DNA of 64,000 nt from RGIG3178 sp963674495 (GCA_963674495.2 CAXXLG010000003.1:124001-188000), one strand, 5' to 3'; positions 27,385-36,352 are shown, counted from the stretch's first letter. Notes: generated by a model not told the origin, from the sequence alone. Made by a program: numbers and translations.

Positions 27385-27723
27385 ATGATAAAACGCGGTG
27401 ATATTTATTTGGCAAACCTCAACCCCGTTGTGGGGAGTGAACAGGGTGGATTACGGCCGGTGCTGATCGTCCAGAACAACAAGGGTAACCGATACAGCCC
27501 CACTGTCATTGTGGCGGCCATCACATCTTCGGATCAGAAGCCGGATCTGCCGACACACATCACTATTTTACCCGAGCAGAGCGGGTTACACAAACCATCC
27601 ATCATTTTGATGGAACAACTCAGGACGCTGGACAAAAGCCGCCTGGCATCCTATCTGGGTATGCTGGACAAGGAAACAATGCGCAAGGCAGATCAGGCGC
27701 TCGAATGCAGCCTGGGGTTTTAA
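27385..27723 (+). CDS. mazF: MazF/PemK-family endoribonuclease toxin
   Basis: The protein is 112 residues, normal for Firmicute MazF/NdoA. ATG at 27385 is 7 bp after GGGTGA; the ATG at 27379 touches that site. It has the core IKRGDIYLANLNPVVGSEQGGLRPVLIVQNN, the catalytic Arg in this loop, and later VAAITSS and LMEQLRTLDKSRL. It cleaves single-stranded RNA at short motifs. The 85 bp before it have no room for the usual MazE antitoxin. Either the antitoxin is elsewhere or control differs. Confidence 0.9.
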   Translation: MIKRGDIYLANLNPVVGSEQGGLRPVLIVQNNKGNRYSPTVIVAAITSSDQKPDLPTHITILPEQSGLHKPSIILMEQLRTLDKSRLASYLGMLDKETMRKADQALECSLGF

Positions 27724-27743
27724 CGGGGGCAATCGCATGCTAT

Positions 27744-27769
27744 AATGGCGGGAGGAATCCCGCCATTTT
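27744..27769 (+). terminator. Strong hairpin after mazF, overlapping a -10-like sequence
   Basis: A 10-bp perfect stem AATGGCGGGA / TCCCGCCATT with GGAA loop, followed by TTT. An extended -10 (TGCTATAAT, 27738-27746) overlaps its left arm. The site may terminate mazF, or start and fold the leader of yitT. Confidence 0.65.
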
Positions 27770-27794
27770 CATGCAGGATCGGAAGGACATGCCT

Positions 27795-28637
27795 ATGAAG
27801 CATATGGCAAAAAACTTGATGCTGATCGTTGCGGGATCTTTGTTGATGGCGGCATCCATGCGCCTTTTCCTGGTGCCAAACCGCATTGCTCCCGGTGGTG
27901 TCAGCGGGCTTGCCACGGTGATGCACTATGTGACCGGGATTAAAACCGGTGTTGTCATCCTCGTCGTTAACCTGCCTCTGTTTGTCATTGCGGCGGTGAT
28001 GGAGGGATGGGGGTTGGTGGGCAAAACGCTGTTGTCCGTTGTGGTGATGTCGTTGGGCACGGATTATCTTCCGCTTCCCGCGGTCACGGACAACCTGTGG
28101 ATCGCATGCCTGTTCGGCGGGGTAATGCTTGGCTTCGGGTTGGGTCTGATCCAGCGTGCCGACGGCAACTCGGGCGGAACGGCGCTGATATCTCAGCTTA
28201 TCCGCCGCTTCGTACCGTATATCTCCATGGCGTGGGTTCTCTTTGCCGTGGATTTTATTGTGGTGGCACTGTCCGTGTGGGTATTCACAATCGAGATCAC
28301 GTTGCATGCTTTGGTTGCTTTGTACATATCCAGCGTGGTGTTTGACCGTGTGCTGGAAGGGTTTGTAGCGGGCAAGGGAATCTATATCGTCACAATGGAG
28401 CCGGTGGCAATTGCACAGCGCATCATGCGCGAGGTGGGCAGAGGATGTACCAGCATTGATGCCCACGGCATGTTCAAAGGCGAACCGCGCAAAATGCTTC
28501 TTTGCATCGTAAAAAACGGCAGGGAACTGATACGGGTCAAACGCATCGTAGAACAGGTTGATGAAAGGTCATTCGTGTTCGTTGCGGATGTCAGAGAAGT
28601 GATGGGAGAGGGGTTCGTCCGCTATAGAGGACACTAA
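27795..28637 (+). CDS. YitT-family membrane protein (DUF161/DUF2179)
   Basis: The protein is 280 residues. ATG at 27795 is 7 bp after GGAAGGA. About five hydrophobic helices (about 10-180) contain the family text RLFLVPNRIAPGGVSGLATV and RADGNSGGTALISQLI. A cytoplasmic DUF2179 domain (about 210-280) follows with GKGIYIVTMEP and GRGCTSIDAHGMF. The function of the family is not settled; transport is assumed. tsaE begins 2 bp after the stop. Confidence 0.85.
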   Translation: MKHMAKNLMLIVAGSLLMAASMRLFLVPNRIAPGGVSGLATVMHYVTGIKTGVVILVVNLPLFVIAAVMEGWGLVGKTLLSVVVMSLGTDYLPLPAVTDNLWIACLFGGVMLGFGLGLIQRADGNSGGTALISQLIRRFVPYISMAWVLFAVDFIVVALSVWVFTIEITLHALVALYISSVVFDRVLEGFVAGKGIYIVTMEPVAIAQRIMREVGRGCTSIDAHGMFKGEPRKMLLCIVKNGRELIRVKRIVEQVDERSFVFVADVREVMGEGFVRYRGH

Positions 28638-28638
28638 T

Positions 28639-29097
28639 ATGCAAACTACAATCATTGCCAAAACCGCCCAGGATACGCATGCGCTGGGCGAACGCATCGG
28701 GCACAGGCTCGTGGCGGGCGATACGGTGCTGCTCCATGGCGAACTGGGTGCGGGCAAAACCGCGCTTTGCCGCGGCATCGCGCAGGGACTTGGCATCAAA
28801 GGCTCGATTACCAGTCCAACATTCACTATAGTCAACGAGTATCCACGGCAAAATGGGAAACTGATCCACATGGATCAATACCGCATCACACAGGCGGCTT
28901 TTTGGGAGATGGGCCTTGACGAATATTGGGACGATGTCAACATCGTGGTGGTGGAATGGCCAAGGGAAGTGCCGCCGCTTTGCGACGCGTTAAACGTCTC
29001 CATTTTGTACCAAAATGGAGGGCGTGAAATAACCATTTGTTCCAACGACCAGAACGGCAGATGGGAGGGCTTAAACTATGAAACTTCTGGCGATTGA
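28639..29097 (+). CDS. tsaE: tRNA threonylcarbamoyladenosine biosynthesis ATPase TsaE
   Basis: The protein is 152 residues. The Walker A loop is LHGELGAGKTALCRGIAQGLG, followed by SPTFTIVNEY and HMDQYRI, as in TsaE (YjeE). It drives turnover of the TsaB-TsaD complex that makes t6A at position 37 of ANN-decoding tRNAs. It overlaps tsaB by 20 bp. tsaD is not in this window. Confidence 0.93.
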   Translation: MQTTIIAKTAQDTHALGERIGHRLVAGDTVLLHGELGAGKTALCRGIAQGLGIKGSITSPTFTIVNEYPRQNGKLIHMDQYRITQAAFWEMGLDEYWDDVNIVVVEWPREVPPLCDALNVSILYQNGGREITICSNDQNGRWEGLNYETSGD

Positions 29098-29770
29098 TAC
29101 CAGCGGCCCTGCGGCAGGTGCCGCCACTTATGTTGAGGGGCGCATCGTGTGCCGGGCGGAGATTGAGGATAAGAAAACGCACAGCCAAAAGATCATGGGG
29201 TTGATCGAATTTGTGCTTGTAAAATCCAACCTTGCACAGGGCGATCTTGACGCTATTGCCGTGTCCACTGGGCCGGGTAGTTTTACGGGCCTTCGGATCG
29301 GTCTATGCATTGCCAAAGCCATGGCGCAGGCGCTTGAAATTCCGTTGATCGGTGTGAATACGTTGGATGCCCTGTGTTATACGGCATGGGGGCGGGATGT
29401 GCACTGTGCCGTGATGGATGCACGGCGCGGGGAGGTCTATTGCGCTGCCTACCACGGTGACGAACTGGTCGTTGCGCACGGGGCGCGCCCTATTGGCGAG
29501 TTTTTGGACCGGGTAAGCGAGATGGATGCAAACGCTATGTTTTGTGGGGATGGTGTGCGGGTATACCGCGAACACATCGAGCAATCCCTCGGAACGCGGG
29601 CAGGCTTTGTGCCCGAACCGTTTTTGGTGCAGTGCGCAGCATCCGTTGCGATGCTTGCGGCAAAGACGGATACATCACATTGGCAAAATGCCTATGCGCT
29701 GTTACCGTCGTATTACCGCCTGTCACAGGCTGAGCGCGAGGCGAAAAAGAGGCAGAATGAAACGCAATAG
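29078..29770 (+). CDS. tsaB: tRNA threonylcarbamoyladenosine biosynthesis protein TsaB
   Basis: The protein is 230 residues of the ASKHA fold. It begins MKLLAIDTSGPAAGAA, with VSTGPGSFTGLRIGL and VMDARRGEVYCA as in TsaB (YeaZ). It scaffolds TsaD in t6A synthesis. It is translated from within the tsaE 3' end and overlaps rimI by 14 bp, so tsaE-tsaB-rimI is one coupled unit. Confidence 0.93.
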   Translation: MKLLAIDTSGPAAGAATYVEGRIVCRAEIEDKKTHSQKIMGLIEFVLVKSNLAQGDLDAIAVSTGPGSFTGLRIGLCIAKAMAQALEIPLIGVNTLDALCYTAWGRDVHCAVMDARRGEVYCAAYHGDELVVAHGARPIGEFLDRVSEMDANAMFCGDGVRVYREHIEQSLGTRAGFVPEPFLVQCAASVAMLAAKTDTSHWQNAYALLPSYYRLSQAEREAKKRQNETQ

Positions 29771-30236
29771 CGACATGGAGTATCGCGAACTTGTACGGGC
29801 CGACGTACCGCGCATGCATGAGATGGAACGGTTGTGTTTTTCCATGCCGTGGAGCGAGAACATGCTCAACGAGGAGATGGACGAAAACCCGTTTGCCCGG
29901 TACATTGGCGCTTTTACCGACGGCGTGCTGGTCGGCTACGTGGGCATATGGCGCATATTGGATGAAGCGCATATGACCAATTTGGCCGTCCATCCCGATT
30001 ATAGGCGCCAGGGCATTGCAAAAGCCTTGCTAAACAGAATGAAAAAAATGATGACCAAGGTTGGCGTTAAAAGCATGACGCTGGAGGTGCGCGAAAGCAA
30101 TGAGGTGGCGCGCAACCTGTACCGCTCGATGGGCTTTTCGGATGCGGGCCGGCGCAAATGCTATTATTCGGACAACGGCGAGGATGCGGTGATCATGTGG
30201 TGCCGCGAATTTCGTTGCCACGATGGCGACGAATAG
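29757..30236 (+). CDS. rimI: Ribosomal-protein-alanine N-acetyltransferase
   Basis: The protein is 159 residues of the GNAT fold. ATG at 29757 overlaps tsaB; an internal ATG at 29775 is the alternative. The acetyl-CoA loop VHPDYRRQGIAKALL and VRESNEVARNLYRSMGF are the RimI hallmarks, with SMPWSENMLNEEM near the start. It acetylates the N-terminus of ribosomal protein S18 in E. coli. Adjacency to tsaB is the usual order. Confidence 0.9.
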   Translation: MKRNSDMEYRELVRADVPRMHEMERLCFSMPWSENMLNEEMDENPFARYIGAFTDGVLVGYVGIWRILDEAHMTNLAVHPDYRRQGIAKALLNRMKKMMTKVGVKSMTLEVRESNEVARNLYRSMGFSDAGRRKCYYSDNGEDAVIMWCREFRCHDGDE

Positions 30237-30244
30237 GCTATAAT
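30215..30244 (+). promoter_or_regulatory. Internal sigma-A promoter before the hydrolase-murF-ddl genes
   Basis: TTGCCA (30215-30220), 18 bp, TATAAT (30239-30244), inside the end of rimI. Confidence 0.6.
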
Positions 30245-30272
30245 GAGATATTCGCTCGTTGACGCACAGTCG

Positions 30273-30303
30273 AATGAGGCGGAACAGGCGATGGGTTTTC
30301 CGC
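30273..30303 (+). other. Leader hairpin upstream of alpha/beta hydrolase gene
   Basis: Inverted repeat AGGCGGAA and TTCCGCCT separated by about 13 nt, in the 90-nt leader after the promoter at 30215-30244. No T-run follows, so it is not a terminator. It may affect stability or translation. Confidence 0.4.
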
Positions 30304-30333
30304 CTGCAATTACGAGCATACGGAGCGGAATCG

Positions 30334-31116
30334 ATGTTTTTTGAAACGGCCGGTGTTGGCATAAATTATCAAAGGGGAGGCAGCGGAGCACCCGTGCTGC
30401 TTTTGCACGGTTGGGGCGGATGTGCCGATAGCATGCGGCCCTTCTTTGATATGCTTAAGCTTCACAGAACCGTCTACGCCGTTGATTTTCCCGGACACGG
30501 AAAAAGTTCAATGCCGAAAAGGCCGTGGACGGTGGGCGATTTTGCGGACGCGACGCTTGCATTCATCCATGCCATGGATATCATGGGTTGCGATGTCATT
30601 GCCCATTCGTTTGGCGCGCGTATCGTCATCAAGCTGGCGTCTGGGAATAAAGACATTTTCTCGCGTATCGTGTTGACCGGTGCGGCGGGCGTTCGAAAAA
30701 GGCGGAACCTTGGCTACTATATGCGCATATACCGGTATAAACTGGCCAAAAAGCTAAGCAAGAGCCGCTTTATGTGCGGGTTTTTGCAATTGCTCCACAT
30801 GGATATCAAGGAGCGTGTGCAAAACGCGGGCAGCGTGGATTATAGGGCACTGCCCGAAAATATGCGACGTACATTCAGCCTTGTGGTCAAAGAGAACCTG
30901 CGACCGTTGTTGCGGCGTATACAGAATCCGACGCTGCTCATGTGGGGCGAGGGGGATATGGAAACACCGCTATGGATGGCAAAGGCGATGGAAAAGGAGA
31001 TACCGGACTGCGGGCTTGTGACCTATCCCAATGTCGGGCATTTCGCGTATCTGGAACGTAAAAATGAATTTGCGGCGGTCATCGCACAGTTTTTGTTGAA
31101 CGGGAGGTCACAATGA
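30334..31116 (+). CDS. Alpha/beta-hydrolase fold protein
   Basis: The protein is 260 residues. ATG at 30334 follows GGAGCGGAATCG. It has the oxyanion segment LLLHGWGG, the nucleophile elbow AHSFGAR (Ala replaces the first Gly of GxSxG), the acid in MWGEGDMETP and the late catalytic His in VGHFAYLE. The catalytic triad is complete, so it is probably an active hydrolase. It is 4-bp coupled to a membrane MurF-like ligase, which places it with peptidoglycan precursor genes. The substrate is unknown. Confidence 0.82.
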   Translation: MFFETAGVGINYQRGGSGAPVLLLHGWGGCADSMRPFFDMLKLHRTVYAVDFPGHGKSSMPKRPWTVGDFADATLAFIHAMDIMGCDVIAHSFGARIVIKLASGNKDIFSRIVLTGAAGVRKRRNLGYYMRIYRYKLAKKLSKSRFMCGFLQLLHMDIKERVQNAGSVDYRALPENMRRTFSLVVKENLRPLLRRIQNPTLLMWGEGDMETPLWMAKAMEKEIPDCGLVTYPNVGHFAYLERKNEFAAVIAQFLLNGRSQ

Positions 31117-32810
31117 ACGGATTGGCCTTTGAGATCACCATACAATCGGCGTTGATCATAGCATACGTGATACTCACGAGCAGTTGCGTCGTTTACGCGT
31201 GCCTTTCAAACAGCACCCGCTATTTGCACGTATTGCAACTCAATTCATATCAGATTGACGGGTATTGGCGCAGCCTGCGCCGCTATACCGACCATGATTT
31301 GTGGCCGCTGTTCTACATCTATTCGGCCGGCGTCGTTATCACAACGACCTTTGCCGTTCTTGTCAACGCGGCTTCCCCATGGCTGTTCCTGTTGGGCATG
31401 GTTGTACCGCCTTTTGTGTTCGTTTTTTTGGCAAGCCGTTTGGCAAAACTGCGCAACGCGCAAAAACAAAAAAAACCGTTGGTGGAAACGCAGCGTTTGC
31501 TGCGGCTGAAAAAAACTCATGCATATATCTGCCTTGCGTGGTCATTGGTCTCTACGCTGTGCGCGATGGCTTCGTTTTTCGTGCTTCAAAGCGTGGCTTC
31601 CGTGCCCATCGCGGCGTTTGTATTTGCGCTGATCGGCTACGCGCCGTTTGCCCTGTTGGCGGTCGTGGTGGTATCTTCCGCTGCATTCAGAGAAAAACCA
31701 GAGCAGCGAATCAATCAAACATTCATCGACGACGCAAAGCGCATACTGGATGGGCGCGGTGATCTGATCAAGATCGGCATCACGGGTAGCTACGGCAAAA
31801 CCAGCGCCAAGTTCATTCTGGGTACGATATTAAAACAACGGTACCAAGTGCTGGTGCCGCCGGCGAGCTACAACACGCCGATGGGCATTGTGCGCATGGT
31901 CAGAGAGATGCTGACCGATTCACATCAGGTGATGATCGCTGAAATGGGTGCGCGCCATGTCCATGAGATTGCGGAACTGTGCGACATTGTACACCCGGAC
32001 ATCGGTCTTTTGACCAGCATCGGGAAGCAGCATCTGGAGACGTTTGGCAGTTTTGAAAACATAGTTAACACCAAATACGAGATCATGCAGACATTGCGTG
32101 CGGACGGCATCGGATTCTTTCCCAACGATGAAGCCGCCTGTACGGAACTGTATCAGAGGTACGGCGGAAACAAAGTCCTGTTCGGCTTACAGCAATCCGG
32201 CAACGACGTATGGGCGGAGGAAATCCAAACCGGTGCAAAGGGCAGCACGTTTACACTGTGTTGTCGGGACGGACGCATAAACTGTACGACCAGGCTTTTA
32301 GGCAGGCACAACATCATGAATATCTTAGGATGTGCGGCGGTGGCACAGGCACTGGGTCTTAGCCTTGAGCAGATTGCATCCGGCATTGAAAACGTTGAAC
32401 CCATCGAACACCGGCTACAGCTGATGAATCCCGGCAACGGCGTTTTGGTCATCGATGACGCGTTCAACAGCAATCCGATGGGGACGCAGATGGCGATGGA
32501 AGTGCTTGGGATGTTCCAGGGCTACCGCAAAATATGTGTGACGCCGGGCATGGTGGAGTTGGGCCAAAGCGAGTATGAGGAAAACCGGCGCTTTGGCGAG
32601 CGAATGGCATCGGTTTGCGACATCGTGATATTGGTGGGCGAACAGCGCGCCAAGCCCATGGCGGAGGGATTGAAGGGAAGCGGATTTTCAACGGAAAACA
32701 TGCATATCGTTTCGAACCTCGACGGAGCAACGGCGCTGTTGGCCACGATGACCAAAGCGGGCGACGTAGTGTTGTTTGAGAACGATCTGCCGGACCATTA
32801 CGTATCATAG
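31113..32810 (+). CDS. MurF-like Mur ligase with N-terminal membrane domain
   Basis: The protein is 565 residues. The first about 200 residues hold four or five hydrophobic helices (about 8-30, 70-90, 92-110, 140-160 and 168-190) in place of the usual UDP-MurNAc-tripeptide-binding domain. A Mur ligase core follows: ATP loop GITGSYGKTSAKFILG, MIAEMGARHVHEIAELCDI, GRHNIMNILGCAAVAQALGL, and C-terminal VIDDAFNSNPMGTQMAMEVL. The MurF-like NSNP text supports addition of D-Ala-D-Ala. ddl follows 11 bp later, so substrate supply and use are linked. A membrane-bound MurF is unusual. Confidence 0.8.
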   Translation: MNGLAFEITIQSALIIAYVILTSSCVVYACLSNSTRYLHVLQLNSYQIDGYWRSLRRYTDHDLWPLFYIYSAGVVITTTFAVLVNAASPWLFLLGMVVPPFVFVFLASRLAKLRNAQKQKKPLVETQRLLRLKKTHAYICLAWSLVSTLCAMASFFVLQSVASVPIAAFVFALIGYAPFALLAVVVVSSAAFREKPEQRINQTFIDDAKRILDGRGDLIKIGITGSYGKTSAKFILGTILKQRYQVLVPPASYNTPMGIVRMVREMLTDSHQVMIAEMGARHVHEIAELCDIVHPDIGLLTSIGKQHLETFGSFENIVNTKYEIMQTLRADGIGFFPNDEAACTELYQRYGGNKVLFGLQQSGNDVWAEEIQTGAKGSTFTLCCRDGRINCTTRLLGRHNIMNILGCAAVAQALGLSLEQIASGIENVEPIEHRLQLMNPGNGVLVIDDAFNSNPMGTQMAMEVLGMFQGYRKICVTPGMVELGQSEYEENRRFGERMASVCDIVILVGEQRAKPMAEGLKGSGFSTENMHIVSNLDGATALLATMTKAGDVVLFENDLPDHYVS

Positions 32811-32821
32811 GGGGCATAACC

Positions 32822-34021
32822 ATGAAAACAAATCTGGCCGTATTTTTCGGGGGGCGCAGCGTGGAGCACGACGTGTCCATCGTAACGGGTTTGCAGGCGA
32901 TGGAGAACGTCGATGCGTCAAAGCACAACGCATTCGCGGTGTATTTGGCACGGGACGGGAAATGGTATGTGGGCGAGGCGCTCAAAGATGTGGCGTTCTA
33001 TAAGCATTTTGATCCCAATGCCAACGGCGTCAAGGCAGTGCAACTCTCCGGCGCGCCGGGCCAGGGCCTTGTATACCGAGAGGAGAAGGGTGGATTGTTC
33101 GCAAGCGGCAGTAAAGAAGTAGTGCTGCCGGTGGATGTGGCGCTGTTGTGCATGCACGGCGTACACGGCGAGGACGGCTGTTTACAAGGCAAGCTGGAGA
33201 TGTCGGACATCGCGTATACCAGTGCGCCGGTGGGCGCCAGCGCGGCCGGGATGGATAAGGCGCTGATGAAGCGTGTGTTTTCGGGCTGCGGAATCCCCAT
33301 AATGGGTTATATGGATTTTACACGAGAAGCCTTTTGTAAGGATGAAAAGCGCATCCTTTCGGATATCGGTATAAATATTGGCTATCCCCTGTACGTCAAA
33401 CCGGCGAACCTTGGCTCCAGCATCGGCATAACATGCGTTCGCGAGCAGGATATGCTCAAGGATGCACTGAATCTGGCGCTGAGCTATGATGGACGCGTTG
33501 TGGTGGAAAAGGCCGTGCCCAACGCCATGGAGATTAACTGCTCGGTTTTGGGCTATGGAGCGGATTGCCGCGCCAGCTTGTGCGAGAAGCCGGTGGGCTG
33601 GCAGGAATTCTTGACCTTTGACGATAAATACCTTAGGCAGGGTAAGGGCAAAGGCGGCGAAACGCGTCTTATTCCCGCGCCAATTCCCGATGATATGACG
33701 GATAGGATCCAAAGCTTGGCGTGTGAGATATTCACAGCTATGGATTGCAAGGGTGTGGTACGCATTGATTTTTTGATTGACAGCAAAACCCAGGTGGTAT
33801 ACGTTAATGAAATCAATACCATCCCCGGTTCGCTGTCATTCTATCTGTGGGAGCCGACAGGTCTGAAATATCCCCAACTGATCGACTCGTTGATCGACAT
33901 CGCCAAACGTGCACAGGCGGACAAAAAGAAAAACAGCTACGCGTACGATTCGAGCATACTTGACAAGGTACGCCGTGGCGTTGGCGTCAAGGGTTCAAAA
34001 GGTGGCAAACATGGCGCATAG
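32822..34021 (+). CDS. ddl: D-alanine-D-alanine ligase
   Basis: The protein is 399 residues, somewhat longer than usual. The N-terminal FFGGRSVEHDVSIVTG is followed by HGVHGEDGCLQGKLE, YVKPANLGSSIGI and VVEKAVPNAMEINCSVLG. The Mg-binding RIDFLIDSKTQVVYVNEINTIPGSLSFY belongs to the ATP-grasp Ddl family. It makes the D-Ala-D-Ala used by the upstream MurF-like enzyme. The extra length is a basic, possibly flexible tail. It overlaps the next gene by 11 bp. Confidence 0.92.
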   Translation: MKTNLAVFFGGRSVEHDVSIVTGLQAMENVDASKHNAFAVYLARDGKWYVGEALKDVAFYKHFDPNANGVKAVQLSGAPGQGLVYREEKGGLFASGSKEVVLPVDVALLCMHGVHGEDGCLQGKLEMSDIAYTSAPVGASAAGMDKALMKRVFSGCGIPIMGYMDFTREAFCKDEKRILSDIGINIGYPLYVKPANLGSSIGITCVREQDMLKDALNLALSYDGRVVVEKAVPNAMEINCSVLGYGADCRASLCEKPVGWQEFLTFDDKYLRQGKGKGGETRLIPAPIPDDMTDRIQSLACEIFTAMDCKGVVRIDFLIDSKTQVVYVNEINTIPGSLSFYLWEPTGLKYPQLIDSLIDIAKRAQADKKKNSYAYDSSILDKVRRGVGVKGSKGGKHGA

Positions 34022-34412
34022 CAGCGCGAATCAACTGCATTGGAAAGCGTATATTCTTGGCCCGGTTTCCGGCATCCCCAAGCTGATCGGCGGCTTGAAA
34101 AGAGATGACCAAACTGCGGCCTTTCACGGCGCGCAGGCGACGGCATTTGGCATGATCTTTCTGTTGGGACTGGCTCTTCTGGGCATCGGGTTGCGCATCG
34201 CGTTGCCCATACTGGGCACGCAGAGCGATGTGGAGGGCATGATGTTGTCCATCGTGCTTTGGTTGTGCTATTATTTTTGGATCGGCGGCGGATTATGGAT
34301 CTATGCCGCCTGCCTCGTCACCGCACGAAGCGGCGGATGGAAGGTATCGGGCATGTTAACGCAATGTGCCATGTGGATCGAATGCGCTATGGCGGCGCTG
34401 ATGAGAAAATAA
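34011..34412 (+). CDS. Small membrane protein
   Basis: The protein is 133 residues. ATG at 34011 follows GGTGG inside the ddl end. Three hydrophobic helices (about 42-64, 80-102 and 110-128) follow a short soluble start (HWKAYILGPVSGIPKLIGGLKRDDQTAAFHGAQA). The composition is reminiscent of DUF4870-type membrane proteins, but this is not secure. It ends the ddl operon. Confidence 0.6.
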   Translation: MAHSSANQLHWKAYILGPVSGIPKLIGGLKRDDQTAAFHGAQATAFGMIFLLGLALLGIGLRIALPILGTQSDVEGMMLSIVLWLCYYFWIGGGLWIYAACLVTARSGGWKVSGMLTQCAMWIECAMAALMRK

Positions 34413-34544
34413 TATATTGCTACCTGAATGAAGTTTGTCTAGCTTGATAAAAAACTGTATTCGGACACCGTAATTTCGCCACAGCTGCATTTTTTTGTTA
34501 TTCAGCAAGGCTTAATGTATAAAGCGCAAGAAGGAGTGAGGGCA

Positions 34545-35765
34545 ATGGACAAAATTGCAATGAAGACCCCGCTGGTGGAGATGGACGGCGACGAGATGAC
34601 GCGCATTATATGGCGGATGATCAAGGACGATCTTTTGATGCCATACGTGGATCTTAAAACCGAATACTATGACCTCGGTTTGACAAACAGAGACCGCACC
34701 GACGATCAGATTACGGTTGATTCGGCACAGGCGGCCAAACGGTTGGGCGTTGCCGTCAAGTGTGCGACCATCACCCCCAACGCGCAGCGCATGGAGGAAT
34801 ACACGCTTAAATCGATGTACAAAAGCCCAAATGCTACAATACGTGCGTTGATGGATGGTACGGTGTTTCGAGCACCCATCCTGGTCAAGGGGCTCACGCC
34901 GCTGGTGCCCAGTTGGAAAGAACCCATCACCATTGCACGTCACGCGTATGGCGACGTCTACAAGGCGGCCGAGTTTTTGGTGGACGAGCCCGGTACGGTA
35001 AAGCTTGTATATGAAAGTGCGTCCGGTACAAAGGAATTGGATATTCAGGAATTCGACGGGGCGGGCGTTGCCATGGGGATGCACAACACCGATAAGAGCA
35101 TCCGAAGCTTTGCGCGCGCATGCTTTGCCTATGCGATAGAGACCGGACAGGATCTATGGTTTGCGGCCAAGGATACCATCCTGAAAGTATACGACGGGGT
35201 GTTTAAGGATATTTTCCAGGAAATCTTTGAAAATGAAGGCTATCAGGAGAAGTTCAACGATGTAGGCATTACCTATGCCTATACGTTGATCGACGATGCG
35301 GTGGCGCGGGTGATGCGCAGCCATGGCGGATTCATATGGGCGTGCAAGAACTACGATGGCGACGTGATGAGCGATATGGTGGCCACCGCATTCGGCAGCC
35401 TTGCTATGATGACAAGTGTTTTGGTGTCCCCCGATGGTAAGTACGAATATGAAGCGGCGCACGGTACGGTCACCCGTCACTATTACCGGCATCTTCGTGG
35501 TGAGAAGACCAGCACAAATCCCATCGCTACGCTGTTTGCCTGGACGGGCGCGTTGCGTACGCGCGGAACTATGGATGGAATATCCGATCTTGCCGCCTTT
35601 GCCGATTGCATGGAGAAGGCAGCGATACAAACCATCGAATCCGGCCTGATGACCGGTGACCTCATTGCGCTTACCACGAATGACAATGCGAAGAGATTGA
35701 ATACGCACGAATTTATTTTGGCCATACGCGACACATACGAAAGCCTTATCAAAGAAGGAGCATAG
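34545..35765 (+). CDS. icd: NADP-dependent isocitrate dehydrogenase
   Basis: The protein is 406 residues. ATG at 34545 follows AAGGAGTGAGGGCA. It is of the dimeric subfamily II type: KTPLVEMDGDEMTRIIW, CATITPNAQRMEEY, SPNATIRALMDGTVFRAPI, and AAHGTVTRHYYRHLRGEKTSTNPIA with the NADP-binding loop. It oxidises isocitrate to 2-oxoglutarate, supplying glutamate carbon and NADPH. In an anaerobe it likely serves an incomplete TCA pathway. No citrate synthase or aconitase lies nearby. Confidence 0.95.
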   Translation: MDKIAMKTPLVEMDGDEMTRIIWRMIKDDLLMPYVDLKTEYYDLGLTNRDRTDDQITVDSAQAAKRLGVAVKCATITPNAQRMEEYTLKSMYKSPNATIRALMDGTVFRAPILVKGLTPLVPSWKEPITIARHAYGDVYKAAEFLVDEPGTVKLVYESASGTKELDIQEFDGAGVAMGMHNTDKSIRSFARACFAYAIETGQDLWFAAKDTILKVYDGVFKDIFQEIFENEGYQEKFNDVGITYAYTLIDDAVARVMRSHGGFIWACKNYDGDVMSDMVATAFGSLAMMTSVLVSPDGKYEYEAAHGTVTRHYYRHLRGEKTSTNPIATLFAWTGALRTRGTMDGISDLAAFADCMEKAAIQTIESGLMTGDLIALTTNDNAKRLNTHEFILAIRDTYESLIKEGA

Positions 35766-35769
35766 GACA

Positions 35770-36267
35770 TTGACAGTATATGAACAATGGGAGCAGTTGA
35801 TCCAGAACCAGGATGAGAGCACGTCCGAGGCTTTCAAAGTGGAATACTACGACAAGGAACAGGCGGCATACCAGGTGATTTTAGCCCAGCCGGATACCGT
35901 CGTTGAGGGAACGTTCGACGAATTGGCCAAACGGTTTGATTGTACGCACGCCATATTCGCGGGATTCATGGATGGCATCAACACCAGTTTGATTGAACCG
36001 GTGGACTTACAATCCATGAAGGCCAAAATGCACATTTCACTTGGCGTGGACTTTGAAGAGCTGTATATGAATATGCTCAGAGCCAAGGCGGACTGGCTGT
36101 ACGGATTGTCCGAATGGGACGGTGTTTTAACCGCTGAAAAACGTGGAGATATCGCCAAATTGTACCAGATGAGCAGACAGGCCAAAAGCCAAAAGATAGC
36201 CCGTAATGCGCCATGTCCGTGCGGAAGCGGTAAAAAATACAAAAAATGCTGTGGTGTAAATGCATAG
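35770..36267 (+). CDS. SEC-C motif protein
   Basis: The protein is 165 residues from TTG at 35770, 4 bp after icd. The N-terminal about 135 residues are helical (AEKRGDIAKLYQMSRQAKSQK). The C-terminus is the zinc-binding SEC-C motif RNAPCPCGSGKKYKKCCG, known from the SecA tail where it binds SecB and ribosomes. The role is unknown; it is not SecA. A strong terminator follows at once. Confidence 0.8.
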   Translation: MTVYEQWEQLIQNQDESTSEAFKVEYYDKEQAAYQVILAQPDTVVEGTFDELAKRFDCTHAIFAGFMDGINTSLIEPVDLQSMKAKMHISLGVDFEELYMNMLRAKADWLYGLSEWDGVLTAEKRGDIAKLYQMSRQAKSQKIARNAPCPCGSGKKYKKCCGVNA

Positions 36268-36270
36268 ATT

Positions 36271-36298
36271 CAAAAAAAGAGCCTAGGCTCTTTTTTTT
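36271..36298. terminator. Rho-independent terminator after icd/SEC-C genes
   Basis: Palindrome GAGCCTAGGCTC with A7 before and T8 after. Confidence 0.85.
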
Positions 36299-36352
36299 GT
36301 ATAACAAGGGCGTGTAACGTACACACTATAAAAAAAACCGAGGTGAACTTGT

